The notes: generated from the sequence alone by a model not told the origin. Shown: positions 25,625-38,352, numbered from the stretch's first letter. The stretch is 64,000 bases of DNA from Vespa crabro (GCF_910589235.1 NC_060955.1:18542712-18606711); one strand, 5' to 3'. Numbers and translations: made by a program.

Positions 25625-26991
25625 CGTTTGATGCGATATAACATCCTGAATTATATGTAGATCTATGCACATGGAATAGCTCAACCTTCGATCTTTTTTA
25701 GATATAAACTATTCGTGATTTTTCATCCAATGGGAAATTTCCTCCTTGACAAGGGAAGTTATAAAAAGACACCCGATATATGTATACATATATATGACTT
25801 CTCGTCAACGCGAGTCACGCGACGACGACCTGAGCGTCCCATTAATATTGCAAGTTCACGAGAAAAAGTGAGCTGAGCTGAAGTGAAGTGAACTGAACTG
25901 AACTGGGTGATGGTGGGCGGGAAGGGGGGGTTGGGGGACAACAGGCAAAGAAGCGGGACGAAATAGAAGAGAATCACTTTAATTATTCGATAGGTAGGAC
26001 GGCTGAACGTTGGCATCGAAATTACCATATTGCAAAGACCGTTCGAGACATGCTCTTATTTCCTCTCCATTTTCTCTTCTTCTTTTTTTTTCTTTTTTTT
26101 TTTTTTTTTTTTTTTCTTTAGGAAAAAAAACTACTACCATTCATTTTTCGAACAATGCCGAATACCACGAAATACTTTTTTTCTTGTTTTTCTTTTCTTT
26201 CTTTTTTGTTTATTTATTTATTTATTTATTTGGAAAATTCTAATTAAAAAGAAAATTCTCGTATCTTCTTCTTTTAATGGAAAAAAAATAAAAATAAAAA
26301 AAAAATTATTTCTTCTTTTTATACACAGTTTTGTATTCAATTTTACAAGGTCACTTTGAAACATTAATATTAACAAATTTTTTTTTTTTTTTTTAATTAA
26401 AAAATATTTACACATTTTCTTGGACTATAGTGAATATTAACATGAAGCTAATACTTGAAATAAAAATATTAAGGACATTTGAAAAATTCGGAACGTTTTT
26501 CTCTTTTTTGTTTTCTTTTTTTTTTTCCATTTTTTTCCCCTCCCCTTTAAGATTTATTTCATTATGAGAATGAAATTCGTGCATACATTAAAAAGAAAAA
26601 GAAAAAAGGCAATGAAGCTATCAAGAATGTCTCTCGTAGTAGATAACAATTTTTCAAGATTATTGCGTAAGTCATTAAAAAAAGACAAAAAAAATCTATC
26701 TTCTCTCAAAGAAAAAAATCGATATGTATATGTACATATATATATATATATATTTCCTTTTTTTTTTATTATTATTCGATTTCCATTAAATCTATTACGC
26801 ATTCAATTCATTTAAGATAGAATTATCGATCGATATATGTGATACGGTCGAATGATCTAGTCGTTAGAAAGAACTCGGAATCGTATAGTTTCTATCAAGC
26901 GAAAGAAAGCGGAAAATAGGTTTGGAAGTATCGCGTCTCGTAATCGTTATGTACTACATACTTTTATATCTCTTTCTAGAGCTGGAACGTA

Positions 26992-27005
26992 CACGTGATC
27001 ACCTG
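26992..27005. promoter_or_regulatory. Paired E-boxes CACGTGAT-CACCTG
   Basis: CACGTG at 26992-26997 and CACCTG at 27000-27005, two bases apart, in a GC-balanced unique stretch. The function is inferred. Confidence 0.3.
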
Positions 27006-27520
27006 AGCGCGGGAACGTTATGCTGATTTATTTTTTCTTTTTTCTTTTTATTTTCTTATTTTTTTTTTTTTTTCAACAGTTATTCGAGTAATAGCAGCAC
27101 GAGACCACTACGAGAAGGGTGAAAGGTCGGTTTTGCATAAATAGCATTCGACGAATCCGAACGGAATTTTAGCGCTCGTGCATTCTCTATTGTGACGACG
27201 AAACCGGGCTAAGAGACAATAGTAGGAACGTTCGGTTTAATTATTCTCTTTCTTTTCCTTTCGATAGGTCATTTATTTAGAAATTCAATGGTATTGTTAT
27301 AATTTATGAATTTATTATGCGCAAGATCATAAATTTTACTTATAATTTGAAATTTTATATAAGATCGTAGTATAGATATATTGGGCAAATGTTAAAACGA
27401 ATTTGATTAGAGAATTATAATAATAGAAATTTATGAAAAATATTGTAATACTTGATTTCATATGTAAACGATATTATTATTTTATAATAATTACATTTTC
27501 TTTTTTTTTTTTTTTTTTAA

Positions 27521-27551
27521 GGAATTAGAGATAAACGGTATTCCAAGAGAA

Positions 27552-27582
<31 letters not shown>

Positions 27583-27745
27583 AATGAATTAGAAATAAAT
27601 GTTATTTAGTTTTAAAAGGATCAATTAAAATCACTAATAATCATTCTGATTTGTTATAGATTCCTATTAAAAAAAAAAAAGAAAAAGAAAAAAAAATTAA
27701 AGAACTGAATTCGATAGGAATTAGAAATAAATACTCTTTCGTTTT
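27521..27745. repeat. Degenerate direct repeats GAATTAGAAATAAA
   Basis: GGAATTAGAGATAAACGGTA (27521), TGAATTAGAAATAAATGTTA (27586) and GGAATTAGAAATAAATACTC (27716), each after an A/T homopolymer. Confidence 0.5.
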
Positions 27746-28274
27746 AAATGAATTAGTTAATTAGTATGATCGGTAAATCATTTCAAATCGTAAAGAAAGA
27801 TATTAATATCTTTCGTAAATATAAATATGAATATTTTTTTGAAAAGGTTATCATCGATACAAATTATTATCTTCAACAGAATAGCATTTGCCTTTCGCCT
27901 ACGCATAAACGACAAGTAGCGCATTCCAAGGTTACGCGTCATATTTCGCAAGATCGTCTTAAATTCTCTCATTTCTGACGAACATTCGTTTCGTAAAACA
28001 GGATCGACCTTTCGTTTCTCGATAAATTCACAAAAATTTACCGTCCATTTTACTCATACTTATACAAAATTTCATTTAAATCATAGTAATCGTTATTATA
28101 TTGAATTAGCTGAATCAATTTATTTATGTTAAATGTCAAGCCGAATGGATCATTTGAATTTAAAAAATATTATTATCACTATTGATAATATATAATTGAC
28201 ATTGATATTATTATATATATATTTTTTTGTTTTTGTTATATTATGAAAACAATAGTGTTCGTTTCTCAAGAAAA

Positions 28275-28345
28275 TAATTAAATGAATTCAATACACACGG
28301 TGTATTTAATATTCAACTTTGATTAATTAAAAGAATTCAATACAC
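28275..28345. repeat. Direct repeat around GAATTCAATACAC
   Basis: AATTAAATGAATTCAATACA and AATTAAAAGAATTCAATACA lie 49 bp apart, with one difference. Confidence 0.6.
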
Positions 28346-28561
28346 GTGAATCGATTTTGTCATACAAATTTAAAGAACATTAACATTATTATTATTATTA
28401 TTATTAATATTAATGTTATTATCGATTTTATTTATAAATTCCATAATTTTATAGAAATCATAGTATTTGATTCGCAATTAAATATATTAATAAATAAATT
28501 TAGTAGTATTAAAAATGGATCGATCTCTCTTTTATCATTCGAATTTAAAGTACATCTTCAT

Positions 28562-28617
<56 letters not shown>
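28562..28617. repeat. (ATC)n trinucleotide repeat
   Basis: About 18 clean units, continuing as imperfect ATC/ATT to 28690. Confidence 0.95.
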
Positions 28618-29219
28618 TGTTATTATTATTATCATCATCATCATCGTCATCACAATCATTATCATCATAATTATTATTGTTATTATTATTAATATTGATA
28701 ATATCGATTACATGCACGTGTGGACTATCAAGAATATTTTCCATAATAGTCAGACGCATGTTTAAAAATATATCACCGTAAGTAAAAGTAAATACGTAGA
28801 TTGGTCAGCTTTAATATCCAACTCACACACACACACACACACACACGCACAGAGTTACTTTACATACTTACAACATACACGTACAAATACCAGATAAATA
28901 AAAAGCAAGACACGAAACAGATTCATACGTTTGAAGAAAACAAAAAAAAAAAAAAAGAGAATGAAAAATAATATGCACCCATTTGATAAAACTGTCAATT
29001 TATTATAAGATGACTGAATATATTGTATTCTAAGCTGTTCTCGACTGAACAACGTCATCGATATTCGTCGTTATAAGAGAAAATCGATATTCGTCCTGTT
29101 AAACGAAAATTATTCGAACGGTCGATGTTTGATTCCGTTAGGCGCGACATCCATAGCATTGTCTTTGTTCTCTCTCTCTCTCTCTCACTCTCTCACTCCC
29201 TATCTTTCTCTCTCTTTCG

Positions 29220-29450
29220 GTAATCCTATTGCCGTTGTTTTCGCATGATGTAACGAGCGACAAATCGAGGTATCCGAGGAACCTGTGGTTGCTTAGAAGA
29301 TGGCGGCGGAAGTTGCTGGATGAAGGGGAGGATGTGGCAGGGAGAATGGACGGAAGAGAGGAGAGGGAGGGAGAGTTGAGCCCAATCGAACGGACGTAAG
29401 GACTTAGAGTTTCTGATCACGCGATTTTGCGTTCTGCGCGAGAATCGAGG
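29220..29450. other. GC-balanced unique stretch, no exon assigned
   Basis: Contains GATGGCGGCGG and G/A-rich sequence next to a 59-bp CT tract. Frames on both strands are open for 40-60 codons but have no convincing splice sites or start context. It could be a small promoter. Confidence 0.35.
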
Positions 29451-29464
29451 AAAACCATGTTGTA

Positions 29465-29468
<4 letters not shown>

Positions 29469-29527
<59 letters not shown>
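29469..29527. repeat. (CT)n microsatellite
   Basis: Uninterrupted CT dinucleotides. Confidence 0.95.
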
Positions 29528-29529
<2 letters not shown>

Positions 29530-29661
29530 ATGTGCATGATTGTACGTGGGCTGCATGTATGCGTGTGTGTTGTGTGCGCGCGCGCAAACACGTGTACTTT
29601 CACACACGCCGTCGTACGCTCGTCTAACGGCCGTGAAGTTTCCTGTGTACCTAATCGCTCG

Positions 29662-29692
<31 letters not shown>

Positions 29693-30203
29693 CTTTGAAC
29701 GTGATTAGGATGATTCTTGAGAAGTTAGCAGGAGTAACCTTTCAATTAAGTTTTTAGCATACAATAAATTCTATTTAATGAATCACCTTGTAAGATAATA
29801 TTCGAATACGAGAATTATCTTTGATAGTCGTTCGGAATGACACGTAATTTTCTAGATAGGAGAAATTAGAGTTTGAAATCCGAGTTTAGTTTAGTTGAGT
29901 TGTTTGTCGTAAACGTAGGTAAATATTTATTCGTTGAAAATAATTTGATCTTTTTCATTACCTTTTTTTTTTTTTTTTTTTTTTTTCCCGAGCACGACAA
30001 ACCAACGTCATGTATGTTGCTCGTAACCGAATCATTATGTCGTAAGAAACTTTTGACGACTCGATCGGATTCATTAGAAAACAGTAATTGTCCTGATTTT
30101 CCATAAACGTTAATACCGTTAAAATATTAAATCGTTCTTAATATTCAACGCAAGTGTTAACGTGAGCTTCGTGTAAGAAGTTATTTCGCGAATTTGGGGG
30201 ACG

Positions 30204-30216
30204 AGGTCGATGACCT
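30204..30216. promoter_or_regulatory. Ecdysone-receptor-type inverted repeat (IR-1)
   Basis: AGGTCG-A-TGACCT: two inverted nuclear-receptor half-sites with a one-base spacer. It differs at one position from the palindrome AGGTCA-N-TGACCT known for EcR/Usp. The dyad extends one base on each side. Confidence 0.4.
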
Positions 30217-30397
30217 CTTCTTGGAAAAGATTCACAAGATATATACATGCATACGTATACACCTACACACAGATTCACACATACGTGTATGCATGTATAC
30301 ATACATATGTACATATATACGTGGATATACATCGAGCGTCCTTAGTGAAAATATTCCAACCGCGCGTTCTTCTCCGTAAACATGTAAACATGAGAAT

Positions 30398-30400
<3 letters not shown>

Positions 30401-30454
<54 letters not shown>
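30401..30454. repeat. (GA)n microsatellite
   Basis: Uninterrupted GA dinucleotides, followed by (TAG)n. Confidence 0.95.
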
Positions 30455-30458
<4 letters not shown>

Positions 30459-31631
30459 GTAGTGGTAATAGTAGTAGTAGTAGTAGAGAATGTAATTCCA
30501 AATAAATACGATAAATCATTGCAGCAATAGTGTGACACGAAGGAACGAAACTCTGTAAATCGTTTCGTAAGTTTTGTGAGAACTCGATTTCAAAGTAGTT
30601 CCCTCAAGTATAGTTATATGTGGATTAAGATTAGGTGAACGGCGGATAAAGTTATTGCGAATTTTTAGGTCAAGGCGAGATAGGGAAGAAAAGGATAAGA
30701 ATTGAAAAAAGAAAAAACAAAAAGGGAAAAATAAAGAAAAAGAAAAAAAGAAAAAAGTTAGAATTTATCGAGTCGTTTCAAAATATTATTTTTATTCGAT
30801 TGATCGATATAAAATGGGGATATAGTTTCATTTATAATAATTTTATTCGTTCATAAGATTATTAATTTTGAAAATTAACACAACGCCCGATCGATTTATT
30901 ATAATGGTTTAACTTTCAGAAACTTGCTTTACATCTCTCCTCGGACTCGTTAATCTTAATATTTCTGATTATAATCATGGAGATTAAAATATACTCATCC
31001 TTTCTCTCTCGGCCCCTCTCTCGGCCCCTCTCTCTCTTTCTCTTTGGTACGTACCCGCTAGAGAAATCTGACAAAATTTTTGTTCTCTCTCTCTCTCTCA
31101 CTCTCTGTCTTTTCTCTTCTCTTTACTACGTACCCGTGAGAGAAATCTGACAAAATTTTCGTTCCTACCTTGCTTCTATACCCGCTCCCCTCCCCTCCCC
31201 CTCTCTTTCTCTCTCTCTTGAGAGCAAAGAGAAAGAAAAAAAAAAGAATAGAAAGGAACTAGGAGTATCGTACAACCTAATTCTAAACTTAGCTGAGAAT
31301 AATTAAGGATATTCTTGCTCTTGATATTAATTAATAGTTGTTATTAGAATCAATTTTGTCAAAATTAAATGAGTTCATTTAATGATGACAATTGAGTACA
31401 AAAAAAAATGTGCCGCATAATTCAACCACCACGCTATAGTTTCTTTTTTTTTTCTTTTCCTGTTTATCTTTCTTTTCCTTCGCAAATAACGAAAAATTTA
31501 GAATACTTTTTACTTTGGTCTAAAATGAAATAGTGTTATCTAATTTGAAAAAGTGCCCAAATATTTTTATAACTGACTGTATGTACATATTTGCATGCGC
31601 ACGCGCATGTTTGTATTCTTTATTTCTTCTT

Positions 31632-31633
<2 letters not shown>

Positions 31634-31694
<61 letters not shown>
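31634..31694. repeat. (CT)n microsatellite
   Basis: Uninterrupted CT dinucleotides, then CACA variants. Confidence 0.95.
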
Positions 31695-31697
<3 letters not shown>

Positions 31698-32084
31698 ACA
31701 CACACACTCTCTCACGTTCCCCATTCGCGTTCTCCGCATTTTTAGATTCTCTGCTTGTGGTAGATAAAGGGAAAGTCATTGTAAAGAGATACCATGTATG
31801 CATGCTATTTCCTTTTTCTTCTTTTCCTTTTTCTTTTTTCTTTCTTCTTCTTTTTTTTTTATTCTTTGCACAACGCGTTACATCCACATACATACGTGTT
31901 AATTAATGTTCGCTATATTATTCCGTCTCTTCGTTTAATTATGATATATATATATCATAATTGATATTATATATTATATGATATATTATATGATATATAT
32001 ATATATATGTATATGTATATGTATATATATTATAGATGGAAATAAAACAGCAAGGTATATATTATATTTTTTCGAATAGATTTT

Positions 32085-32131
<47 letters not shown>

Positions 32132-32541
32132 TTGTTTCAATTATAGGTATTAAATTTTTGTCATATTCTTAATTTAAAAAATGTTTCTATGTATAGAATT
32201 GTATTTGAAATATTCGTGTGTATTGACGTTAAACTATTAATACGATAAAATATATATACATATATTTTTAAATATATATTAAAAAATATATATATATATA
32301 TTTATATATGTGTGTGTGTGTATTCTTAATTTATACGTATTTATAAATCTTGAATTTCTTAATTAGTTAATAGCGTTGAAAATTCACGATGACTCGTTTT
32401 AACTTCTAATTCGTCCTTGAGTTCCGGCCGAATGTCAACTAAAATTAATACGCGAAATTCCTAAGCGTGGCCAGAAATTGTCGATCGAAGCCGCATAAAA
32501 TTTGGCAGCGATCATTTTATCATCGTGAACGTGTACGTTAA

Positions 32542-32599
32542 AAGCTATATATATATATATATAGCTTATTTATTTATATATATATATATAAATAAATAA
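32542..32599. repeat. Two adjoining AT palindromes
   Basis: A 26-bp palindrome (32542-32567, AAGCT, TA run, AGCTT) overlaps by two bases a 34-bp palindrome (32566-32599, TTATTTATTTA, TA run, TAAATAAATAA). Both are perfect and could form cruciforms. Confidence 0.75.
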
Positions 32600-33869
32600 A
32601 TGCATAATTTACATAGAGATAATATTTTTTATATAGTGATAATAAATCCATTTAGAATGAATTTTCAAGTAAATCCGAGATATGATAGAAGAGCAAAGCC
32701 TCTGGTAGAAATTAATCTCTAATCCTGTCCCCTGTCGACAACGGCGATGTTGTTTTCGTTGTTGTTGTCTTGCCAATGTAAATTCAGACACAACGACAAT
32801 AGACGTCTGAGAGATTGACCCTCCTCTTAATCAACAACCTTCATTTAATGATTACACCAATTCGCTTATTAATTAACATTGTTCAAATGAAGGAAAATAT
32901 TTTATTAATTAAACGGCACGATTATTATTTATTTTCTAATGATTCATTATGTTTTTACAAATTCTTATTTCATTGGAGATATACAATCTATAATTCAACT
33001 ATTTCTTCTTATGTAAATTTATAGTATTTAATTATATCAATGTAATTTATACTTACGTTGATATAATTATTGTATACTATTGGTATAATATCCTATAGTA
33101 AATATAAATTGTATATGAAACACATGGAAAATTTTCGAATATAAAATAACCAGAAAGTTTGTCACGATTAAATGAAATCAAATATCAAAAATACAGATGT
33201 TTGTATGTGTATGTGTATGTGTGTATGTATATGTGTGTAACTTGAAAGTTACATAATTTCACATAAAATGTAAAGAACGTTATTTATATATTTATTTTAT
33301 ATTAGATCGAGAATGCATTTATTTCGTATAGTATTAAAATAAAATTAGAAATAAAAAAGGAACAAAAAAAAGGTCTAATATGTACTTGAATTTTTAAGCT
33401 TCAAGTACGCAATTAAATTTTTCATCGTAAAGCATATAAATAGTACTGACGATTTTTGAATTTGTTTAGGTCAAGAGATCAAAGGTATTTGAATGTGGGG
33501 AAATCGGAAAGGGAAAAAAATATCGAAGCTTACGCAAAAAAGAAAAGAAAAAAGAAAGAAGAAAACGTTCGTAAACGTATACCTTACTTACGCGAATGAA
33601 ATAGTTCCGATAAAAATTTATTTCGAAATTTGAAAAAAGAAAAGAGAGAGAGAGAGAGAGAGAGAGAAACAGATGAGAGGAGGGGGTAGGGGAGTAGGGG
33701 GAGAGGAAGAAATGTTAGATATAAGTAAACACAGAACGTAGAAAGAAAATTTCATCTGTTATATATAAAAAGTTAAAGATTGCAAAGAGATCGTTATTAT
33801 TGTTTCGTCTTGTGACGTCCGTAGTTTCTCGATTTATGTATCGTATATGTGTGTGTATATGTATGTGTG

Positions 33870-33900
<31 letters not shown>

Positions 33901-33933
33901 GTATGTGTGTGTGTGTGTACATTGAAGTTTCAC

Positions 33934-34018
33934 GTGGGCGTTGAGGAACAGGATTATCGATCCCGCACTCCAATTTTGTCGACTAGGCGAATTGCCCGCG
34001 AAGGCTACGATAATAACG
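33934..34018 (+). CDS. Weak exon candidate
   Basis: After a CT/TG-rich tract ending TTGAAG, the frame reads FHVGVEEQDYRSRTPILSTR and on to EGYDNN, ending at AACG|GTAATT in phase 1. The phase and last base (G) match the donors at 14284 and 44262. There is no ATG outside the repeat-encoded part, and phase-0 entry fits no neighbour seen here. Coincidence is likely enough that it is kept only as a candidate. Confidence 0.2.
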
Positions 34019-35441
34019 GTAATTATAGCATATCGTTAAGATCTAAGATGTTGCGATGTGTTGAGTATACCAATGAAGGTCTTCGCGATTTATTCAAAAT
34101 TGCTGTGCTACTGTTATTAAAGCACTTATCTATTCTCGATTTCATATTTTAAGCACGATCGCCAAAAGTGTCTTTCATTATTTAGTTATTATTTCTCATC
34201 TTTTTTTTTCCGACACGTATCAAGGCTATTGTTTTTCTTCTAAATTTTTTTTTTCTTTCTTTTTTTTTTTTTTAACCGAATTAAAAAAGTCCTTGTTGAC
34301 GACGTTAATGAAAATCTTGTTTGAAGGTAAATTAATCGTACGTGTACACGTTACAGACTTTTTTTCTACTTCTTTTTCTTTTCCTTTTTTTTTTCTCTGT
34401 TTTTGTTTGCTTGATTTTTTTTTCTTTTCTTTTCTGTTGTTTTCCTTTTGTTTTTCTTTTTATTAATATCGTGAAGTATCCAATTCTCGGATACGATTAT
34501 CAGAAACTTTAAGAAACTTTTAAATCGGAATAACTCAAATTAGCATTATCAGTGAGATTAGCATTATTAGTGAGAAATAAAAAAAATAAATGAACAGTTA
34601 GAGAAATGAGAAATATTCAGGGTGAAAAGAAGTAAGATTGGTTTGAAGATTATTATATATGTATATAACGATACGTTATTTTCGTGTTAGAAAAATTTCT
34701 CATCTTTTTTCCTTTTTTTCTTTCTTTCATTCTTTCTTTTTTTTTTCTCGCGGAATATGAAAGAAGTGAGAAAGATACTGTTGAAAGAAAGAGAGAGAAT
34801 GATGATAATATATTCAACATTATTTATGTCACATACTCTTTTATTATTCTAGCATTTGTCTTTCTTACTTGCGTGTGTATACACACACACACGCACGCAT
34901 ATGTACACATATGGGCGCTTTGTGTGTACGTACATACGTGGTGTCTTCTTTTCCACGGCACACGCATATACGTTTACGTACATACATTTATATAGATTTG
35001 CCACTAACATAACTCGCATATTCTTCGCAATAGCGAGTACAGTTAGTTACAACACAGACGTAAAATGTGTGGAAGTTTTACTGTCGCGTTAACTAACACG
35101 CGAGCTCCGATTGGGGCCAAGAGAGTTGAACTTATTTTCAGCCACGTTGTCCATTCCTTTCTTTTATATATTTTCTTTTGTTCGATCATTTTTCGTTTTT
35201 TTTTTTTTCGAACGAATAATTGCACTTGTAATTTTATATTCTAGCATCGAATTAATCTCCGATATCTCAAAAAGAATTATTCAACGTAGTAATATTTTCC
35301 TCATCTTTAAAAATTTTCAACAATAGATCCTATCCTCTGTTTTTCGAAATATCAAATAAAAAGAAAGAAATAATTATTTCGTCATTGAATTATCAGAAAT
35401 GATCTCTCTCATTTTATTTATATTTATTTATTTATTTATTT

Positions 35442-35445
<4 letters not shown>

Positions 35446-35502
<57 letters not shown>
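35446..35502. repeat. (CA)n then (TA)n compound microsatellite
   Basis: About 19 CA units followed by nine TA units. Confidence 0.95.
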
Positions 35503-35503
<1 letters not shown>

Positions 35504-35962
35504 GTATTTGCGTACACTATATATTTCATTTATTTTTTATATTATATTATCGTATATATATTTCTTAATATATTAATATATATTAATGATATATACTATA
35601 GATACTATTTACATGTATATCAACATACTATATGCAATATATTTAATTTATTCGTTGTTTATTTTTTATTATATTTTTTTTTTTTTAACAAAAGAAAATC
35701 GACGACTCGTATGGTATATTTTTTTATACACATACAAAGTATATAATATTTCGTTTTTCTTATTTTACCATCGATTATTTCTTTTTATAGAAAATCGACC
35801 GAATAAAATCTAATCTGTATGTCTCGTCTGTCGATTATGCCAAAGTTCTTGCGAAGTATAATTAGACATCCGATATCTACGTTTGAGAATATCATTCTCT
35901 TCCTTCTACAAATTCCATATTTTATTTCGTCGAATGTATGAATAATTAATTGCCATTTGCAG

Positions 35963-36036
35963 CGGGCAAACTAAGGGAAATGAAATTCATAGACGGCTCG
36001 AAGATCACACCAGCTTTATTCTACAGACGAGATTAA
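35963..36036 (+). CDS. Candidate alternative terminal exon ending in TAA
   Basis: Acceptor TGCCATTTGCAG|CG at 35962. Read in phase 1 after an upstream G, it gives Ala, then GKLREMKFIDGSKITPALFY, RRD and a TAA at 36034-36036. The exon at 13870-14284 ends in phase 1 with G, so this could close a short isoform of about 162 residues. An AATAAA is at 36599-36604, though such hexamers are frequent in AT-rich sequence. The phase-2 frame is also open past the stop, so reading frame and reality are uncertain. Confidence 0.22.
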
Positions 36037-36061
36037 CGGTCATGTCGACCTACCGAAATAT

Positions 36062-36065
<4 letters not shown>

Positions 36066-36097
<32 letters not shown>

Positions 36098-36113
36098 CCT
36101 CTTTCTCCCTTTT

Positions 36114-36145
<32 letters not shown>

Positions 36146-36230
36146 CCTTTTTCTCTTTCTCTCTTTTTCTCTCTCTCTCTCTCTCTTTATCTATCTATCT
36201 ATCTATCTATCTCTCTCTTTCTTTTTCATG
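36066..36230. repeat. CT-rich imperfect repeat
   Basis: CT dinucleotides with CCC and TTT interruptions, then (ATCT)n. Confidence 0.9.
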
Positions 36231-37167
36231 GGCGAGAGATATATCAAAGAGGAATGAGTGAATGAGTAAGTGTGAGTGATAGATAGATAGATAGATAAAT
36301 AGAAATATATCTACGGTGAAATTGATATACCGTTGTCATATATATCACGAAATTTATCGTACCCAGTGAACGTTCTTCTTTATTTGATAGTTTTTGATTC
36401 TCGTAAGAACGAGTCCGTAACACGTCCTACCAAAGTTTCAAAGGAAGTAAATACCGATACAATGCAATTTACGAGCCATTTCTATCGAATTTCGTTTAAC
36501 ACGTTTCGATCGACGTAAAGATTAGGCTTAACTCCGTTCTATTCGTGAAATATGAAAACCATTGATAGTAATAGAAAGAAAAATATCTTTAGGATGTTAA
36601 TAAAAATTTATTCACGGTTATCTTTTATATCAATAATATATATATTTATATAAAACACATTATTATTTTTAATAATATATATTTATTATGTTAAACATTA
36701 TAAATATATTAAATGTATATTATAATACATCGACGTTATATATTATTAAAAAATATTTTTCATAATAGTATATAATATATAATAATAATTTTGATATAAC
36801 GATTAATTAAATACAACCAAGATAATATTCATTATATAAATATAAAAAAAATTATTACATAAATATTTTCAATAATAATATATAATAATAATATTGACGT
36901 GAATAATAATTAAATATAACAATAATGATCGTCATCGTATCATCGAAATATGCTGATTGCTATATTATTGTTTGTATTATTATTAAAAAAAAAAAGAAGA
37001 AGAAAAAGGAAAATAAAATTAATATCTCGGAGATGAACGTTGTTATTTAAAAGACAATCAAACGAATTGAAACTGGAATATCTATGTTCAAACTGACGTT
37101 AGTAGATACTTTGTCCAGATCAAAAAGAAGATTTTCCATGTATTTGTGTCGGGTCGCGTGCAGGGAG

Positions 37168-37251
37168 CAACAAACGACAGCTCGGATTCCGCCTTCTCGG
37201 AGTCTCGTTTTGGCAATCAGCTTCCGGTTAACAATCCCATTGCCGCTGGAC
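37168..37251 (+). CDS. Candidate internal coding exon, 84 nt, phase 1 to phase 1
   Basis: The frame reads ATNDSSDSAFSESRF, then GNQLPVNNPIAAG, and ends at GGAC|GTGAGC, a good donor, in phase 1. The acceptor is either GGGAG|CA (exon from 37168, entry phase 1, first codon GCA if the previous exon ends in G) or GTGCAG|GG four bases earlier (exon from 37164, entry phase 0, one extra residue). The first choice joins in frame to the exon ending at 14284 and gives an exon of exactly 28 codons; the second is the better acceptor consensus. The peptide is polar and Ser-rich, like an unstructured linker. Other frames are partly open, so confidence is moderate. Family not recognised. Confidence 0.42.
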
Positions 37252-37589
37252 GTGAGCCAATAAAAGGAAAATGAACGTTGGTGTAAGTTCGAAAGCAGTT
37301 TCCTCTTCGTCCACTATCTGTTGTTTTCCATTTCCAAGCTAAACCTTCGTCGTCGTTATTTTGCAGAAAAAGAGAGAGCGAGAGCGAGAGAGTAGTTGGA
37401 AGAACTAAACAAAACAAAAAAAAAAAAAATAAAACAGAGAAAAAAATGAATGCTAGAGAGATCGCAAATTTCCGCTTACGTTCCGTAAATTTATACGGAT
37501 CTTTGCTACGAAAAATTATCCTTTTGAAAATGTTGATCGTTCTAATATATATTTAATTATTCATTCAATTACCGACTAAGATAAATCTA

Positions 37590-37670
<81 letters not shown>
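37590..37670. repeat. (TTA)n trinucleotide repeat, 81 bp
   Basis: Uninterrupted. Confidence 0.95.
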
Positions 37671-38304
37671 GTAATATTTTTTTTTCTCTTTTATTTTTTA
37701 TATCTCATGTATATGCACACACAAACACACATACACACACACGCGCGTCCAATTTTTTTATAAAACTAGTTTCTCTTTCTCTCTCTCTCCCGTTTCTGTC
37801 TCTTTACGAATTTATTTTATATACTAAATTAAGCGTCAAATCAGATGTGATTCAATAGTTGGGTCGAAAGAAAAAAGAAAAACAAAAGGAATAGTATTGT
37901 CATTTCAGTGATGATCTCACAATGTCAAAAAGTGTGAATTGAAAAATTAACTCAACAAGATACATCATATGAAAAATAAAAATAAATCGATTTGTTCGCG
38001 AATCATTTTAATTATTTAATAATTATCTTAATTTTAATATTAATTTACTATATATATATATATATATCAAATCTTACATTATATCTTATAAATTAATTCG
38101 ATCAAAATAAAACGAATGCTCTTTCCCTTTTTACTTCTTCTTCTTCTTTTTTTTTTTTTTTTTTTATCTGAAGGAAAAATAAACAACCCTTTTTTTAAAT
38201 AAACAATCTCCAAGGAATCGTTGGTTAATAATTAGAACGCGGTTTTGGTTTATATTATTAACCGCAGACAGTCCCAGATTCGTGTCTCTTGGAGTTCTGC
38301 TTTC

Positions 38305-38320
38305 GCGACACCTGTGTCGC
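38305..38320. promoter_or_regulatory. Perfect dyad GCGACAC-CT-GTGTCGC containing an E-box
   Basis: Seven-base arms with a two-base centre; the centre includes CACCTG. Lies in a GC-balanced unique stretch. Function unknown. Confidence 0.45.
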
Positions 38321-38352
38321 TTCAAAAACTATCATTCAATATATATCGATTA

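Larger units (their letters stand above)
21563..33930. other. Intron-like or intergenic AT-rich sequence
   Basis: No reliable exon. It holds old tandem repeats (22370-23240, 27521-27745, 28275-28345), long T runs (23133-23159, 24585-24613), (TA)n at 24435-24472, 25578-25622 and 32092-32129, (ATC)n at 28562-28617, (CT)n at 29469-29527 and 31634-31694, (GA)n at 30401-30454, a GC-balanced stretch at 29220-29450, and a nuclear-receptor-type inverted repeat at 30204-30216. Confidence 0.6.
34019..37167. other. Intron-like AT-rich sequence
   Basis: T-rich runs (34200-34460, 34690-34750), CA/TA repeats at 35446-35502, CT-rich tract at 36066-36230 and AT-only stretch 36600-36930. One candidate terminal exon lies at 35963-36036. 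A CCAAT-type CGATTGGGGCCAAG is at about 35108-35121. Confidence 0.55.

Noticed and set aside
28346..28765. 139-codon isoleucine-rich frame
   Set aside because: Encoded by ATT/ATC triplet repeats.
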